In this document: positions 16,260-24,156 of the stretch, piece by piece | Numbering within the stretch: position 1 is the first letter of the stretch | How the letters are laid out: the number at the start of each line of letters is the position of its first letter | Assembly (NCBI GenBank): GCA_023426935.1 | Contig: JAEZBR010000046.1 | Coordinates: forward strand, 1 to 52,984 | Source of the DNA: Bacillota bacterium | Lineage (GTDB): Bacteria > Bacillota_I > Bacilli_A > Erysipelotrichales > Erysipelotrichaceae | Reading direction: 5' to 3' | DNA length: 52,984 bases | Made by a program: the position numbers and the translations under genes | Notes under the pieces: model-generated | What the model was told of the DNA's origin: nothing | Seen by the model: the letters and a program-made list of their open reading frames with translations, nothing else | Database searches by the model: none

Positions 16260-18669
16260 TTAAATGATCCTTTGGCCCGCTCTGGACTCTGATTCTTAAA
16301 TTCATTGCGAAGTTAACGACATCGGAAGCGATGTTGGCCATCATTTCCTCAAACATTTCGTATCCTTCCGCGACATATGACTTCAACGGATTTTCTTGTG
16401 CGTAAGAACGTAAGCCGATTCCGTTCCTTAACTTATCCATCATATCGATGTGATTAATCCAATTACGATCAATGCACCGTAATACCATCGTCTTTTCAAA
16501 CTGACGGTATCCTGCCATAACCGGTGCGACTTTATCGTCATAGTTACCCCATAACTTATCGCCCACAATCTTCTCAATCTCCGCGACCGAACGGTTCTCG
16601 AAATCACTGGCCGATATTTCAATATCCAGTAATCCCATCTTATGTAAGGAATCCGCTAAACCTTCCTCGTCGATCGTATCCATCTTAGTTGAAGTATCGG
16701 TATAGGCGGCAACTTTATTCACCGCAACTCTTTGGAACATCTCTTTAACGATAGCGTGAACATCTTCATTCTCCAAGACGATATTACGTTGGTCATACAT
16801 CGTTTCACGCTGCTGTCTTAAAACATCATCGTAATCCAACAGCGATTTACGCATATCATAGTTATAGCCTTCAACTCGCTTCTGAGCCGAAGAGATTGCT
16901 TTAGTGACGACTTTACTTTGGATCGGCGTATCTCCTAACTGTGAGAACATTCCGCTTAGTCGTCCGCCGCCGAATCTAACCATTAGATCATCTTCCAAAG
17001 AAACATAGAATCTAGATCTGCCCGGATCACCCTGCCGACCGGAACGGCCACGCAGCTGATTATCGATACGTCTAGCTTCGTGTCTTTCCGAACCTAGCAC
17101 TAACAAACCACCTAATTCGGCAACGCCTTGATCCAACTTAATATCGGTACCACGACCGGCCATGTTGGTCGCAATCGTTACGGCTCCTTTTTTACCCGCC
17201 CGAGAAATAATATGCGCTTCCCGTTCATGGTTCTTTGCGTTCAATACTTCGTGGTGGATTCGACGCTGATTAAACATCTTACTTAAGAATTCGGAAGTTT
17301 CGACACTGATGGTTCCGACTAGAACCGGTTGTCCGGTCTTCTGACATTCTTGGACTTCTTTGGTTAAAGCCTCGAACTTCGCTTTCTTGGTTCCATAGAT
17401 GGCATCCGGTTCATCATCTCTGATCATCGGCTTATTCGTCGGAATCTCAATGACCCGCATGTTATAGATTTCTAAAAACTCTTCTTCCTCAGTCTTGGCA
17501 GTACCCGTCATACCAGACAATTTCTGATATAAACGGAAGAAATTCTGGTAAGTGATCGTCGCTAAAGTAGTGGTCTCTTGTTTGATCTGCACCCCTTCCT
17601 TCGCTTCGATTGCCTGATGTAAACCATCAGAGAAAACTCTGCCTTCCATAATACGACCGGTATTCTGATCGATGATATAGACGGTATCTTCCTTGACCAT
17701 GTATTCGACATCATTACTCATGGTGTAATTCGCTTTTAAGGCTTGATTGATATGATGGACTAAAGCGGTATGTTCTACATCGTAAAGGTTATCGACATGG
17801 AAATATCTTTCCGCGCTCTTGATTCCCCGTTCGGTTAAAGTAACCGTCTTCGTTTTCAAATCAATCTCATAATCTCCCGGCTTATCTTCCGGATTGCTAT
17901 CGTATTTATCCGGATCTTCCGGGTCTGGTTTATATTCGTGGCAGGTCTTCGCAAAGCGATCGGCCTGAGCATAAAGATTAGCGGTCTCTTTTTCCCCGCC
18001 GGAAATGATTAACGGTGTCCGCGAATCATCGATCAAGATTGAGTCGACTTCATCGATCAAGGCATAGTTTAATCCTCGCTGAACGCGATCCTCGACTTTC
18101 GTGACCATGTTATCTCTTAAATAATCGAAACCTAATTCGGAGTTGGTCGTATAGGTAATGTCACATTCATAAGCCGCCCGTTTTTCTCGGGGGGTCAATC
18201 TTCTGATATTCAAACCAACGGTTAAGCCTAAAAATTTATGAATTGCACCCATCCATTCCGCATCACGTCCGGATAGATACTCATTGACGGTAACGACATG
18301 TACCCCTTTACCTGCTAACGCATTCAAATATACCGGCATAACCGAAGTTAAAGTCTTACCTTCACCGGTCTTCATTTCCGCAATATCGCCCTGATGTAAA
18401 ACGACCGCTCCTTGGATCTGACAAAAGAACGGATATTCACCGATAACTCGTTTCGACGCTTCTCTAGCGACCGCATACGCTTCCGGCAGAATATCATCTA
18501 ATGTCGCACCCTTACTTAAACGTTCCTTAAATTCCGGCGTCTTCGCTTTTAATTGTTCATCACTCAAACCAGCCATCTGATCTTTAAGATCGTCAACTAA
18601 TTTAGCTTTCTTCGTGACTTCATTTAGACGATGTTTATCCACATTGAATAACTTATCCGCAAAGCCCAT
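16240..18669 (-). CDS. secA: Preprotein translocase ATPase SecA
   Basis: SecA drives post-translational export through SecYEG. The 809-residue product has Walker A (KTGEGKT), DEAD-type DEVDS, the cross-linking domain, helicase motifs (TNMAGRGTDI, QLRGRSGRQGD) and the helical scaffold/wing. It ends at about the C-terminal helices and lacks the cysteine-rich SEC-C zinc motif present in B. subtilis and E. coli SecA. The ATG at 18669 has GAGGAA 6 bases upstream; the frame stays open to 18735, but that stretch overlaps promoter and terminator and does not resemble SecA. An extended -10 (TGT-TATAAT) lies just upstream. prfB overlaps its end, as is common in Bacillota. Confidence 0.97.
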   Translation of the reverse strand: MGFADKLFNVDKHRLNEVTKKAKLVDDLKDQMAGLSDEQLKAKTPEFKERLSKGATLDDILPEAYAVAREASKRVIGEYPFFCQIQGAVVLHQGDIAEMKTGEGKTLTSVMPVYLNALAGKGVHVVTVNEYLSGRDAEWMGAIHKFLGLTVGLNIRRLTPREKRAAYECDITYTTNSELGFDYLRDNMVTKVEDRVQRGLNYALIDEVDSILIDDSRTPLIISGGEKETANLYAQADRFAKTCHEYKPDPEDPDKYDSNPEDKPGDYEIDLKTKTVTLTERGIKSAERYFHVDNLYDVEHTALVHHINQALKANYTMSNDVEYMVKEDTVYIIDQNTGRIMEGRVFSDGLHQAIEAKEGVQIKQETTTLATITYQNFFRLYQKLSGMTGTAKTEEEEFLEIYNMRVIEIPTNKPMIRDDEPDAIYGTKKAKFEALTKEVQECQKTGQPVLVGTISVETSEFLSKMFNQRRIHHEVLNAKNHEREAHIISRAGKKGAVTIATNMAGRGTDIKLDQGVAELGGLLVLGSERHEARRIDNQLRGRSGRQGDPGRSRFYVSLEDDLMVRFGGGRLSGMFSQLGDTPIQSKVVTKAISSAQKRVEGYNYDMRKSLLDYDDVLRQQRETMYDQRNIVLENEDVHAIVKEMFQRVAVNKVAAYTDTSTKMDTIDEEGLADSLHKMGLLDIEISASDFENRSVAEIEKIVGDKLWGNYDDKVAPVMAGYRQFEKTMVLRCIDRNWINHIDMMDKLRNGIGLRSYAQENPLKSYVAEGYEMFEEMMANIASDVVNFAMNLRIRVQSGPKDHLNGIKRV

Positions 18670-18693
18670 TTTTTGTTCCTCACATTCTTTGGT

Positions 18694-18699
18694 ATTATA
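18694..18699 (-). promoter_or_regulatory. Extended -10 promoter of secA-prfB
   Basis: TGT-TATAAT on the minus strand, 25 bases before the secA ATG, right after the T-run of the cold-shock terminator. No good -35 was seen, which is usual for extended -10 promoters. Confidence 0.55.
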
Positions 18700-18715
18700 A
18701 CATATATCTTGGTAT

Positions 18716-18745
18716 AAAAAAGACTGAGGCATCATGCCCCAGTCT
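18716..18745 (-). terminator. Intrinsic terminator of the cold-shock gene
   Basis: Arms AGACTGGGGCA and TGCCTCAGTCT form an 11-base stem with one G-T pair around a 3-base loop (18745-18721 on the minus strand), followed by a run of T. It separates the csp gene from secA. Confidence 0.9.
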
Positions 18746-18769
18746 CTAATTTTTAGCCAGACTTTTATT

Positions 18770-18994
18770 TTAAGCGGCTTCGTCAGCTACGATCTTCTTA
18801 ACGTTGTGAGCCTGTTTTCCACGCTCAGTATCAACTACGTCGAACTCAACTTCTGCGCCCTCTTCGATTTCCTTGTAGGACTCATTGTTCGGCATAATGA
18901 TCTGCGTGTAATGGAAGAATACATCAGAGCCATCATCCAACGTGATAAAGCCGTATCCCTTCTCTTTGCTAAACTTCTTAACTTTTCCCTTCAT
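18770..18994 (-). CDS. Cold-shock domain protein (CspA family)
   Basis: A 74-residue single-domain RNA/DNA chaperone. RNP1 (KGYGFI) and RNP2 (VFFHYT) are intact. It carries an insertion-like stretch (IIMPNNESYKEIEEG) and an acidic C-terminal tail, slightly longer than the usual 66-70 residues. It is monocistronic, with its own promoter and terminator. The start has no normal Shine-Dalgarno: AAGG lies 22 bases upstream, and the last 15 bases before ATG are all A and T after TAGGG. The leader can fold (see the leader entry), which fits temperature-sensitive control, an inference from other csp genes. Confidence 0.95.
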   Translation of the reverse strand: MKGKVKKFSKEKGYGFITLDDGSDVFFHYTQIIMPNNESYKEIEEGAEVEFDVVDTERGKQAHNVKKIVADEAA

Positions 18995-19047
18995 AATTTA
19001 AATTTTAAACCCTATACCTTTCTGATACGATCATCGTCGTACTAGGG
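18995..19047 (-). promoter_or_regulatory. Structured 5' leader of the cold-shock gene
   Basis: Right after the predicted transcription start the minus strand has a perfect 5-bp hairpin, TACGA/TCGTA (19041-19026). It can be enclosed by a longer-range CCCTA/TAGGG pairing that also encloses AGAAAGG. The rest of the leader is A/T-rich. The folding could hide or present the ribosome entry region. Confidence 0.45.
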
Positions 19048-19049
19048 TT

Positions 19050-19077
19050 ATTATAACTTGATATTTTGAGATTGCAA
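19050..19077 (-). promoter_or_regulatory. Sigma-A-type promoter of the cold-shock gene
   Basis: TTGCAA at 19077-19072, a 16-base spacer, and TATAAT at 19055-19050 on the minus strand. This is one of the clearest -35/-10 pairs in the window. Confidence 0.75.
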
Positions 19078-19160
19078 TCTTTTTTATTTCGGATTTACAA
19101 CTATTTGTCATAAGTTACCTATATTACGATTTTTAACTTAACGCTTGTTACTATAAGGAC

Positions 19161-20144
19161 TTATGCCTTCTTAAGGTAATTCTCGTACATCGTATCGGTT
19201 GCTTCCTTGATCCCTTTGGAAACCACTTCAACCTTTTCTTGGTCCCAATCCTTAGGTTCGTTTCTTAAGAAGGAAGTCTTATCAACCCGGTTATCGAAGA
19301 CGCCGATCGGCAGATGATAAACTTCATCATAGGTCTTGATGGTGATGGTATCTTTCGCCTCGGAATGATCTCTTAAATACTCCATATCGTCGCAGCCGTA
19401 TTCCTTTAACATAACTTCCAGCGGAACACTGTGGTGCAAGTTAGAACCCGGATCGTTGGGATCATTACGATCCTCATTCTTTCTCCGGCTTTCTTCCGGT
19501 GTTACCCAGATATATAAAATCGAAGCTTTCTTTAAGATCTCTGGGCAGAATTGTCTTAAGGAATACTGATATCCAAACGGATCTTCTAGAGGCATCGCTG
19601 CCCCATCGCTGCCGCCGCGGGCAGACTCAATAATGATGGTTTTATTCTCCATTGTTTGGGGGTAAGCATGTTGTTTATCTTCCAACATCTTTCTTGCTTC
19701 CGATTCTAATATTTCACTTAGTTTATTGAATATCGAGGTTGGTAATAATGCCATCCTTGGCTTGATTCCGACTCTTTCCCCGGCATTATCGAAACGGTTG
19801 AATAATAAAGTAGCCGCGCTTAAGGGTTTGATTACATTTTGATTTACTAAATCATAGTAATCGTCATTCAGCAATTGAACTAAGGTTCCCCAATCTCTTT
19901 CATCAATCAGCGTCGTACCTTTACTGCCATAGAAGATCGGTTCTTGGTTTAACTTTTCTAATTCCTGATCAATCCGTTTCATCATGAAAACATAAGGAAA
20001 ATCATCCAGCTGCAGATTATCTCCAATATGAAATTCATTGCGTAAGGTTTCTACCGGAATGTTCGCTAAATAGTTTCGAACTTCGGACTTTCCCGAGGCT
20101 GGTAAAGCGAATAATAAGACGATATCGAATACTTTGTTTGACAT
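19161..20144 (-). CDS. Unrecognised P-loop NTPase-like protein, last gene of the phn-type cluster
   Basis: I do not recognise this 327-residue cytosolic protein. Residues 9-23 read like a P-loop beta strand and Walker A (ALPASGKS at 13-20, AxxxxGKS), as in nucleotide or small-molecule kinases. A possible acidic motif follows (LQLDDFPYVF near residues 44-53). Other conspicuous stretches are ESARGGSDGAAMP near 172-184 and a polar RKNEDRNDPNDPGSNLHHS near 224-242. No membrane segment is seen. It starts 15 bases after the metallophosphatase gene with its own AAGGAG, so it is co-transcribed with the transporter genes. A kinase acting on the imported compound is a reasonable guess but unproven. Confidence 0.6.
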   Translation of the reverse strand: MSNKVFDIVLLFALPASGKSEVRNYLANIPVETLRNEFHIGDNLQLDDFPYVFMMKRIDQELEKLNQEPIFYGSKGTTLIDERDWGTLVQLLNDDYYDLVNQNVIKPLSAATLLFNRFDNAGERVGIKPRMALLPTSIFNKLSEILESEARKMLEDKQHAYPQTMENKTIIIESARGGSDGAAMPLEDPFGYQYSLRQFCPEILKKASILYIWVTPEESRRKNEDRNDPNDPGSNLHHSVPLEVMLKEYGCDDMEYLRDHSEAKDTITIKTYDEVYHLPIGVFDNRVDKTSFLRNEPKDWDQEKVEVVSKGIKEATDTMYENYLKKA

Positions 20145-20159
20145 AATAATTTCTCCTTT

Positions 20160-21653
20160 TTATGGTCTGACAATAATGTTATGAGTAGGTTGGAAATCGA
20201 TAATCTGATGCGAAATAATATAGGTTGCCAATAGTTCAATCATATTGGTGGGCACTTCTTTAACGGTCATAGCTTGCTTGATCATCCCGAATCCCCCGAC
20301 CCCACTGGCGCGGTAAGAACTTACAGCTAAGGTAAATATATCGGTATCCTTAACTTCTTTTCCCTGATACTTCAGAGATATAATTCGTTTACCTCGCGGG
20401 TTTCCTACCTTTATTATATATTCAATATTCTCAACCATGTCATAATTATATAATTGCTTAACATAATCATCGGCGATGACTAGCTTTCCCTTATCTAGGT
20501 CGAAGAATTCTGCGTTTTTCTCCAGATATTTTCTTAAGATTTTCCCACTTATCTCCTTAACGACTACGGTATTAGGGAAAGTATAGGTCGCAATTAGCTG
20601 CTGCATCGTGATCTGAGGCTTAAATCCGACCGAATTGGCGAAGAGTGCATTGCTGGCTAAGTCAGCGTCAGTCGCCTCTAAAACCGCCTTATTAATCAAC
20701 GTAATGGCTTGACTCTTATCAACTCTTGCTAAGAACTGATCTTTAATTTCTAAATCAACCTTCGCGGTTCCTAACGGTTGTTGTAACCAAACTAAGCAAG
20801 CATCTTCTGCCGCTTGATAGGGTTTTAAGAAATTTAAATCGGGTTCAATCTTCGTTTGAACTAACTCCGTTATAATTTCTTTTCCGATGGTAATCAAACC
20901 GATCTCAATTCCATTCGCATTAGTCTGAATAACCGGTACATTGTTGAGAATCGTATTAATACTAAGGTGCTGATGACCGCTGATCAGTAAGTCAACCCCC
21001 GGGATGGTGGTTATTTTACATCCTTGATTTTCTCCGTCGTCTGCCAACAAAGCATTAGGACTTAAATTGCGCTCAAAACCACCATGATAGATAACGATAA
21101 GGTAATCGGGATTTTCTTTTTCTCTAACTATGGGAACAATCCGTTTAACGGTTTCATAAGCATCCTTAAACTCAAAGTCTCTGATTTTATCCTCGGATTC
21201 AAAGCTGGGAATTGCTGAGGTCGTTACGGTAATTAAAGCAAGCTTATTACCGTTAATGGTTCTAATCTCATAGTCCGGTCCTAAAGGTTTTCCTTTATAC
21301 AGGACATTGGAAGTTAAGACTTTAGCGCGAGTCATTTCTAGATGCTTAAATAACTGCTTAGCACCGTGATCGAAATCGTGATTTCCAACATTCAGATAGT
21401 CATAACGGAGATCTCTCATCGCTTGGGAAACACAATATGGTTCATCGGCATGATATTGATAGTGATAAAAAGATAATGGTGACCCTTCAAGGTTATCACC
21501 ATTATCAATCAATAAAGTATTTTCATCTCTTAATTTTGAGATTAAAGAACTTACTCGACTCATACTTCCCGCATAAACTGAATTATCCGCATAATTTATC
21601 GGAAATAAATAACTGTGCAGATCGGAGGTTACTAAAATCTTAAACTTATTCGC
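20160..21653 (-). CDS. Cytosolic 5'-nucleotidase/UshA-like metallophosphatase
   Basis: A 497-residue two-domain enzyme. The N-terminal calcineurin-like domain has all metal-binding blocks: TSDLHS, DNGDN, GNHDFDHG, YHGG and SGHQH. The C-terminal domain is of the 5_nucleotid_C type that binds the nucleoside. Homologues hydrolyse 5'-nucleotides, 2',3'-cyclic nucleotides or related phosphoesters. Most are exported, but this one starts MANKFKILVTSD with no signal peptide, so it should act in the cytoplasm, like YunD. The ATG at 21653 overlaps the phnE stop by 8 bases and has no clear ribosome site, consistent with coupling. Its place in the operon suggests that it processes the imported substrate. 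Confidence 0.85.
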   Translation of the reverse strand, partial: ANKFKILVTSDLHSYLFPINYADNSVYAGSMSRVSSLISKLRDENTLLIDNGDNLEGSPLSFYHYQYHADEPYCVSQAMRDLRYDYLNVGNHDFDHGAKQLFKHLEMTRAKVLTSNVLYKGKPLGPDYEIRTINGNKLALITVTTSAIPSFESEDKIRDFEFKDAYETVKRIVPIVREKENPDYLIVIYHGGFERNLSPNALLADDGENQGCKITTIPGVDLLISGHQHLSINTILNNVPVIQTNANGIEIGLITIGKEIITELVQTKIEPDLNFLKPYQAAEDACLVWLQQPLGTAKVDLEIKDQFLARVDKSQAITLINKAVLEATDADLASNALFANSVGFKPQITMQQLIATYTFPNTVVVKEISGKILRKYLEKNAEFFDLDKGKLVIADDYVKQLYNYDMVENIEYIIKVGNPRGKRIISLKYQGKEVKDTDIFTLAVSSYRASGVGGFGMIKQAMTVKEVPTNMIELLATYIISHQIIDFQPTHNIIVRP

Positions 21654-22452
21654 CATGAGCAAGTTTCGCCCGAATCTTCGTGGAGAAATACTCAATAATC
21701 AATACCAATACGATTAAGGCTAACAAGAACGAACCGACCATTGCCCAACGCCGGGAAGAAATCGACTGGACTAAAGCGGCACCGATACCACCGGCACCGA
21801 CGATACCTAAAGTCGTCGCATCCTTTAAATTAATATCGAACCGATAGATTGCGGTGGAGATAAAACTTGCGCTCAGCTGGGGCAGAATTCCACATCTGAT
21901 CTTTTGGAAAGTCGTACATCCCGCCGCATCCAAAGATTCCAATATTCCGGTATCCATATCTTCAATCGCCGTAATATACATCTTAGAAATCATACCAATC
22001 GAACAAATCGATTGGGTTACAACCCCACAGAAAGCTCCTGGTCCGGTTACCCTAATCCACACTAACGCCCAAACTAATGAAGGTATGGTTCTGACCATCA
22101 GAATCAACGCTCTAAAGATAAAGGCTACCCACTTTGGGACAATATTCTCTGAAGCCAAGAAACTTACCGGTATGGCCAAGATTGCGCCGAAGATCGTGCC
22201 TAAAACCGCGATTGCGACTGTTTGGGCCGTTAAGTATAAGACTCCATCGGTAGTAGTATTAAATAATAAATTTAAATCGGGATGAGTTAAACCATAAACG
22301 ATACCATAAGCAACTTCACTGCCTTTGGCCGCGATGCCGTTAAAGGAAATGCCGTTCATGCTCCATAAGACAAGTCCTAATAAGACCAAGAAGATTAAGA
22401 TTCTTACCCAAAGTTTTCTAGGTCTGGAATTATAAGTTTCAAGTACTGACAT
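21646..22452 (-). CDS. phnE: Phosphonate-type ABC transporter permease (second PhnE)
   Basis: A 268-residue membrane permease of the PhnE type with about six transmembrane segments. It has a TISLLGT-like stretch (TVAIAVLGTIFGAILAIP) and an EAA-like cytoplasmic loop, AAGCTTFQKIRCGILPQ, which contacts the ATPase. The C-terminus has the DATTLGIVGAGGIG pattern typical of this family. The ATG has an excellent AGGAGGAG site. It pairs with the upstream phnE to form the channel, a two-permease arrangement common in Bacillota PhnCDE-type systems. Confidence 0.88.
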   Translation of the reverse strand: MSVLETYNSRPRKLWVRILIFLVLLGLVLWSMNGISFNGIAAKGSEVAYGIVYGLTHPDLNLLFNTTTDGVLYLTAQTVAIAVLGTIFGAILAIPVSFLASENIVPKWVAFIFRALILMVRTIPSLVWALVWIRVTGPGAFCGVVTQSICSIGMISKMYITAIEDMDTGILESLDAAGCTTFQKIRCGILPQLSASFISTAIYRFDINLKDATTLGIVGAGGIGAALVQSISSRRWAMVGSFLLALIVLVLIIEYFSTKIRAKLAHGE

Positions 22453-22462
22453 GTTTCTCCTC

Positions 22463-23308
22463 CTAGCTCAACTTCTTCTGCAAGTAATCCGATACTAATT
22501 CAATGGCCAAGACCACAACGAACAAGGTAAGTAAGACCATGCCTAATCCTTCATAATCACGCCAACCGATACGTTCATTGATTAAGATTCCTAAACCGCC
22601 GGCACCAACATAACCGAGTATTGAAGCGGCTCGGATATTAATCTCAAAACAATATAAACAATCTGATAGATAAGTCGGCAGGATCTGAGGCATACATGCC
22701 GCCCAGAACGCTTTCATCTGTGTGCAGCCGAAGGAAGTCATCGCTTCAAACGGTTTCATATCAATCGTTTCGATACTTTCAAATAACATCTTCGCAACGA
22801 TTCCGAAAGTAAAGACGGTAATCGCAACCGTACCGGCAAAAGTACCCAAGCTGAAGATCAAAGCGCAGATTGACGCCATAACTAAAGTCGGAACCGAACG
22901 GGTGATACTGAGAATAAATCTAATAATCAATAAGGAGAATTTATTCCTATTGATATTGTTTGAAGCTAAGATTGCAAACGGCAACGCGATTAAACAACCC
23001 AATACCGTTCCCAATAAAGACATCTTGACCGTATCGATCAAAGGCCCGACAACTTTACTGAAATAGGAGAATTTTGGATTAAATATCTTTGCCAGAATAA
23101 CCGTTAATTGGTGTCCTCGTTTTATAATGATGGAGATATCAAATCCCGTCATATAAATAGATGCCACAAATACAATACCCAAAATAATCAGGATCATCGG
23201 CATCCGGCTAGCCGGTTTGCTCACCGTATGCCCATTAGGTATCGTTACGGTCTTAGGTTTAAAGATGCGGTCAAATAACGCAACTTTGGCCTCAGGATTA
23301 TTTTCCAT
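22463..23308 (-). CDS. phnE: Phosphonate-type ABC transporter permease (first PhnE)
   Basis: A 281-residue permease with about six transmembrane segments, the EAA-like loop SFGCTQMKAFWAACMPQ and the family motif RAASILGYVGAGGLG. It differs from its partner by a longer hydrophilic N-terminus of about 45 residues. The start at ATG 23308 overlaps the phnC stop by 11 bases. Frames further upstream run into phnC and look like overlap only. The ribosome site (AAGGGCGAG) is weak, so translation is probably coupled to phnC. Confidence 0.88.
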   Translation of the reverse strand: MENNPEAKVALFDRIFKPKTVTIPNGHTVSKPASRMPMILIILGIVFVASIYMTGFDISIIIKRGHQLTVILAKIFNPKFSYFSKVVGPLIDTVKMSLLGTVLGCLIALPFAILASNNINRNKFSLLIIRFILSITRSVPTLVMASICALIFSLGTFAGTVAITVFTFGIVAKMLFESIETIDMKPFEAMTSFGCTQMKAFWAACMPQILPTYLSDCLYCFEINIRAASILGYVGAGGLGILINERIGWRDYEGLGMVLLTLFVVVLAIELVSDYLQKKLS

Positions 23309-24074
23309 GTTTCTCGCCCTTGCCCATTTCCGGGATCTCATTACCGTTATAGACTTGGTCTAACACTGCTTTAGTAACATCCTTGACCGGACCATCATAA
23401 ACGATCTCGCCGGAACGAATTCCGACTACACGATCCGCATATTTCAATGCTAAATCGACGTGGTGAATATTCAGAATGATTGTAATATTCATTTCTTTAT
23501 TAATACGCTTGAAGTCATCCATGACCACATCAGCCATAATCGGATCCAAAGAAGCGACCGGCTCATCTGCCAAGATGATTGAAGGATTCTGGTTCAAAGT
23601 CCGCGCTAAAGCTACCCGCTGCTGTTGACCACCCGAAAGCTGATCACAACGCATGTAGGCTTTATCGAGAATATTTACTTTATCTAACGCCTCAAGGGCT
23701 TTAATTTTCTGATCTTTAGAATAATATCCAAACAATACTTTCCACCAGGACATATCCGGAACATTACTGGTTAAAACATTCTTAATGACCGAAGCCCGGG
23801 AAATCAAATTAAACGACTGGAAAATCATGCCAATCTTTCTTCTAAACTTTCTTAAAGATTTACCTTTTAAAGTCATTACATCGGTGCCATCGACAATTAC
23901 TTGTCCTTCGGTCACATCGATCATACGGTTAACCGTTCTAATCAAAGTCGACTTACCAGCCCCGGATAAACCAATGACGGCCACAAATTCACCTTGCTCA
24001 ATCTTAAGGTTAATATGTTTTAAGCCCTTGACTCCGTTAGGATAAGTCTTACATGCATCTTTAAATTCAATCAT
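23298..24074 (-). CDS. phnC: Phosphonate-type ABC transporter ATPase
   Basis: A 258-residue ABC ATPase that powers import through the two PhnE permeases at the inner face of the membrane. Walker A is GLSGAGKST (residues about 35-43), signature LSGGQQQR, Walker B IILADEP, switch His in ILNIHHVDLAL. The N-terminus MIEFKDACKTYPNGVKGL is typical PhnC. The ribosome site AAAGGT is somewhat distant. A strong terminator separates it from phnD, so its expression depends on read-through or on an unseen promoter in the 82-base gap. Confidence 0.93.
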   Translation of the reverse strand: MIEFKDACKTYPNGVKGLKHINLKIEQGEFVAVIGLSGAGKSTLIRTVNRMIDVTEGQVIVDGTDVMTLKGKSLRKFRRKIGMIFQSFNLISRASVIKNVLTSNVPDMSWWKVLFGYYSKDQKIKALEALDKVNILDKAYMRCDQLSGGQQQRVALARTLNQNPSIILADEPVASLDPIMADVVMDDFKRINKEMNITIILNIHHVDLALKYADRVVGIRSGEIVYDGPVKDVTKAVLDQVYNGNEIPEMGKGEKHGK

Positions 24075-24104
24075 AGGTATTTTACCTTTCCAGGATCCTT
24101 TTTC

Positions 24105-24131
24105 AAAAAAGAGGGCGGTTATTAACCGCCC
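24105..24131 (-). terminator. Intra-operon terminator between phnD and phnC
   Basis: On the minus strand GGGCGGTT and AACCGCCC form an 8-bp GC-rich stem around a 3-base loop (24131-24113), followed by CTCTTTTTT. Such elements often raise the amount of binding protein over its transporter. Confidence 0.85.
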
Positions 24132-24156
24132 TTTTGAATTTCCGTTATGCTAGCGG

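Noticed and set aside
18734..19045. Plus-strand frame of 103 codons across the csp gene
   Set aside because: It is antisense to a certain cold-shock gene and its promoter and crosses the terminator.
21854..22285. Antisense frame of 143 codons inside phnE
   Set aside because: It is a shadow of a clear permease frame, with no start signal.
22722..23066. Antisense frame of 114 codons inside the other phnE
   Set aside because: Hydrophobic genes commonly leave such antisense frames open; no independent support.
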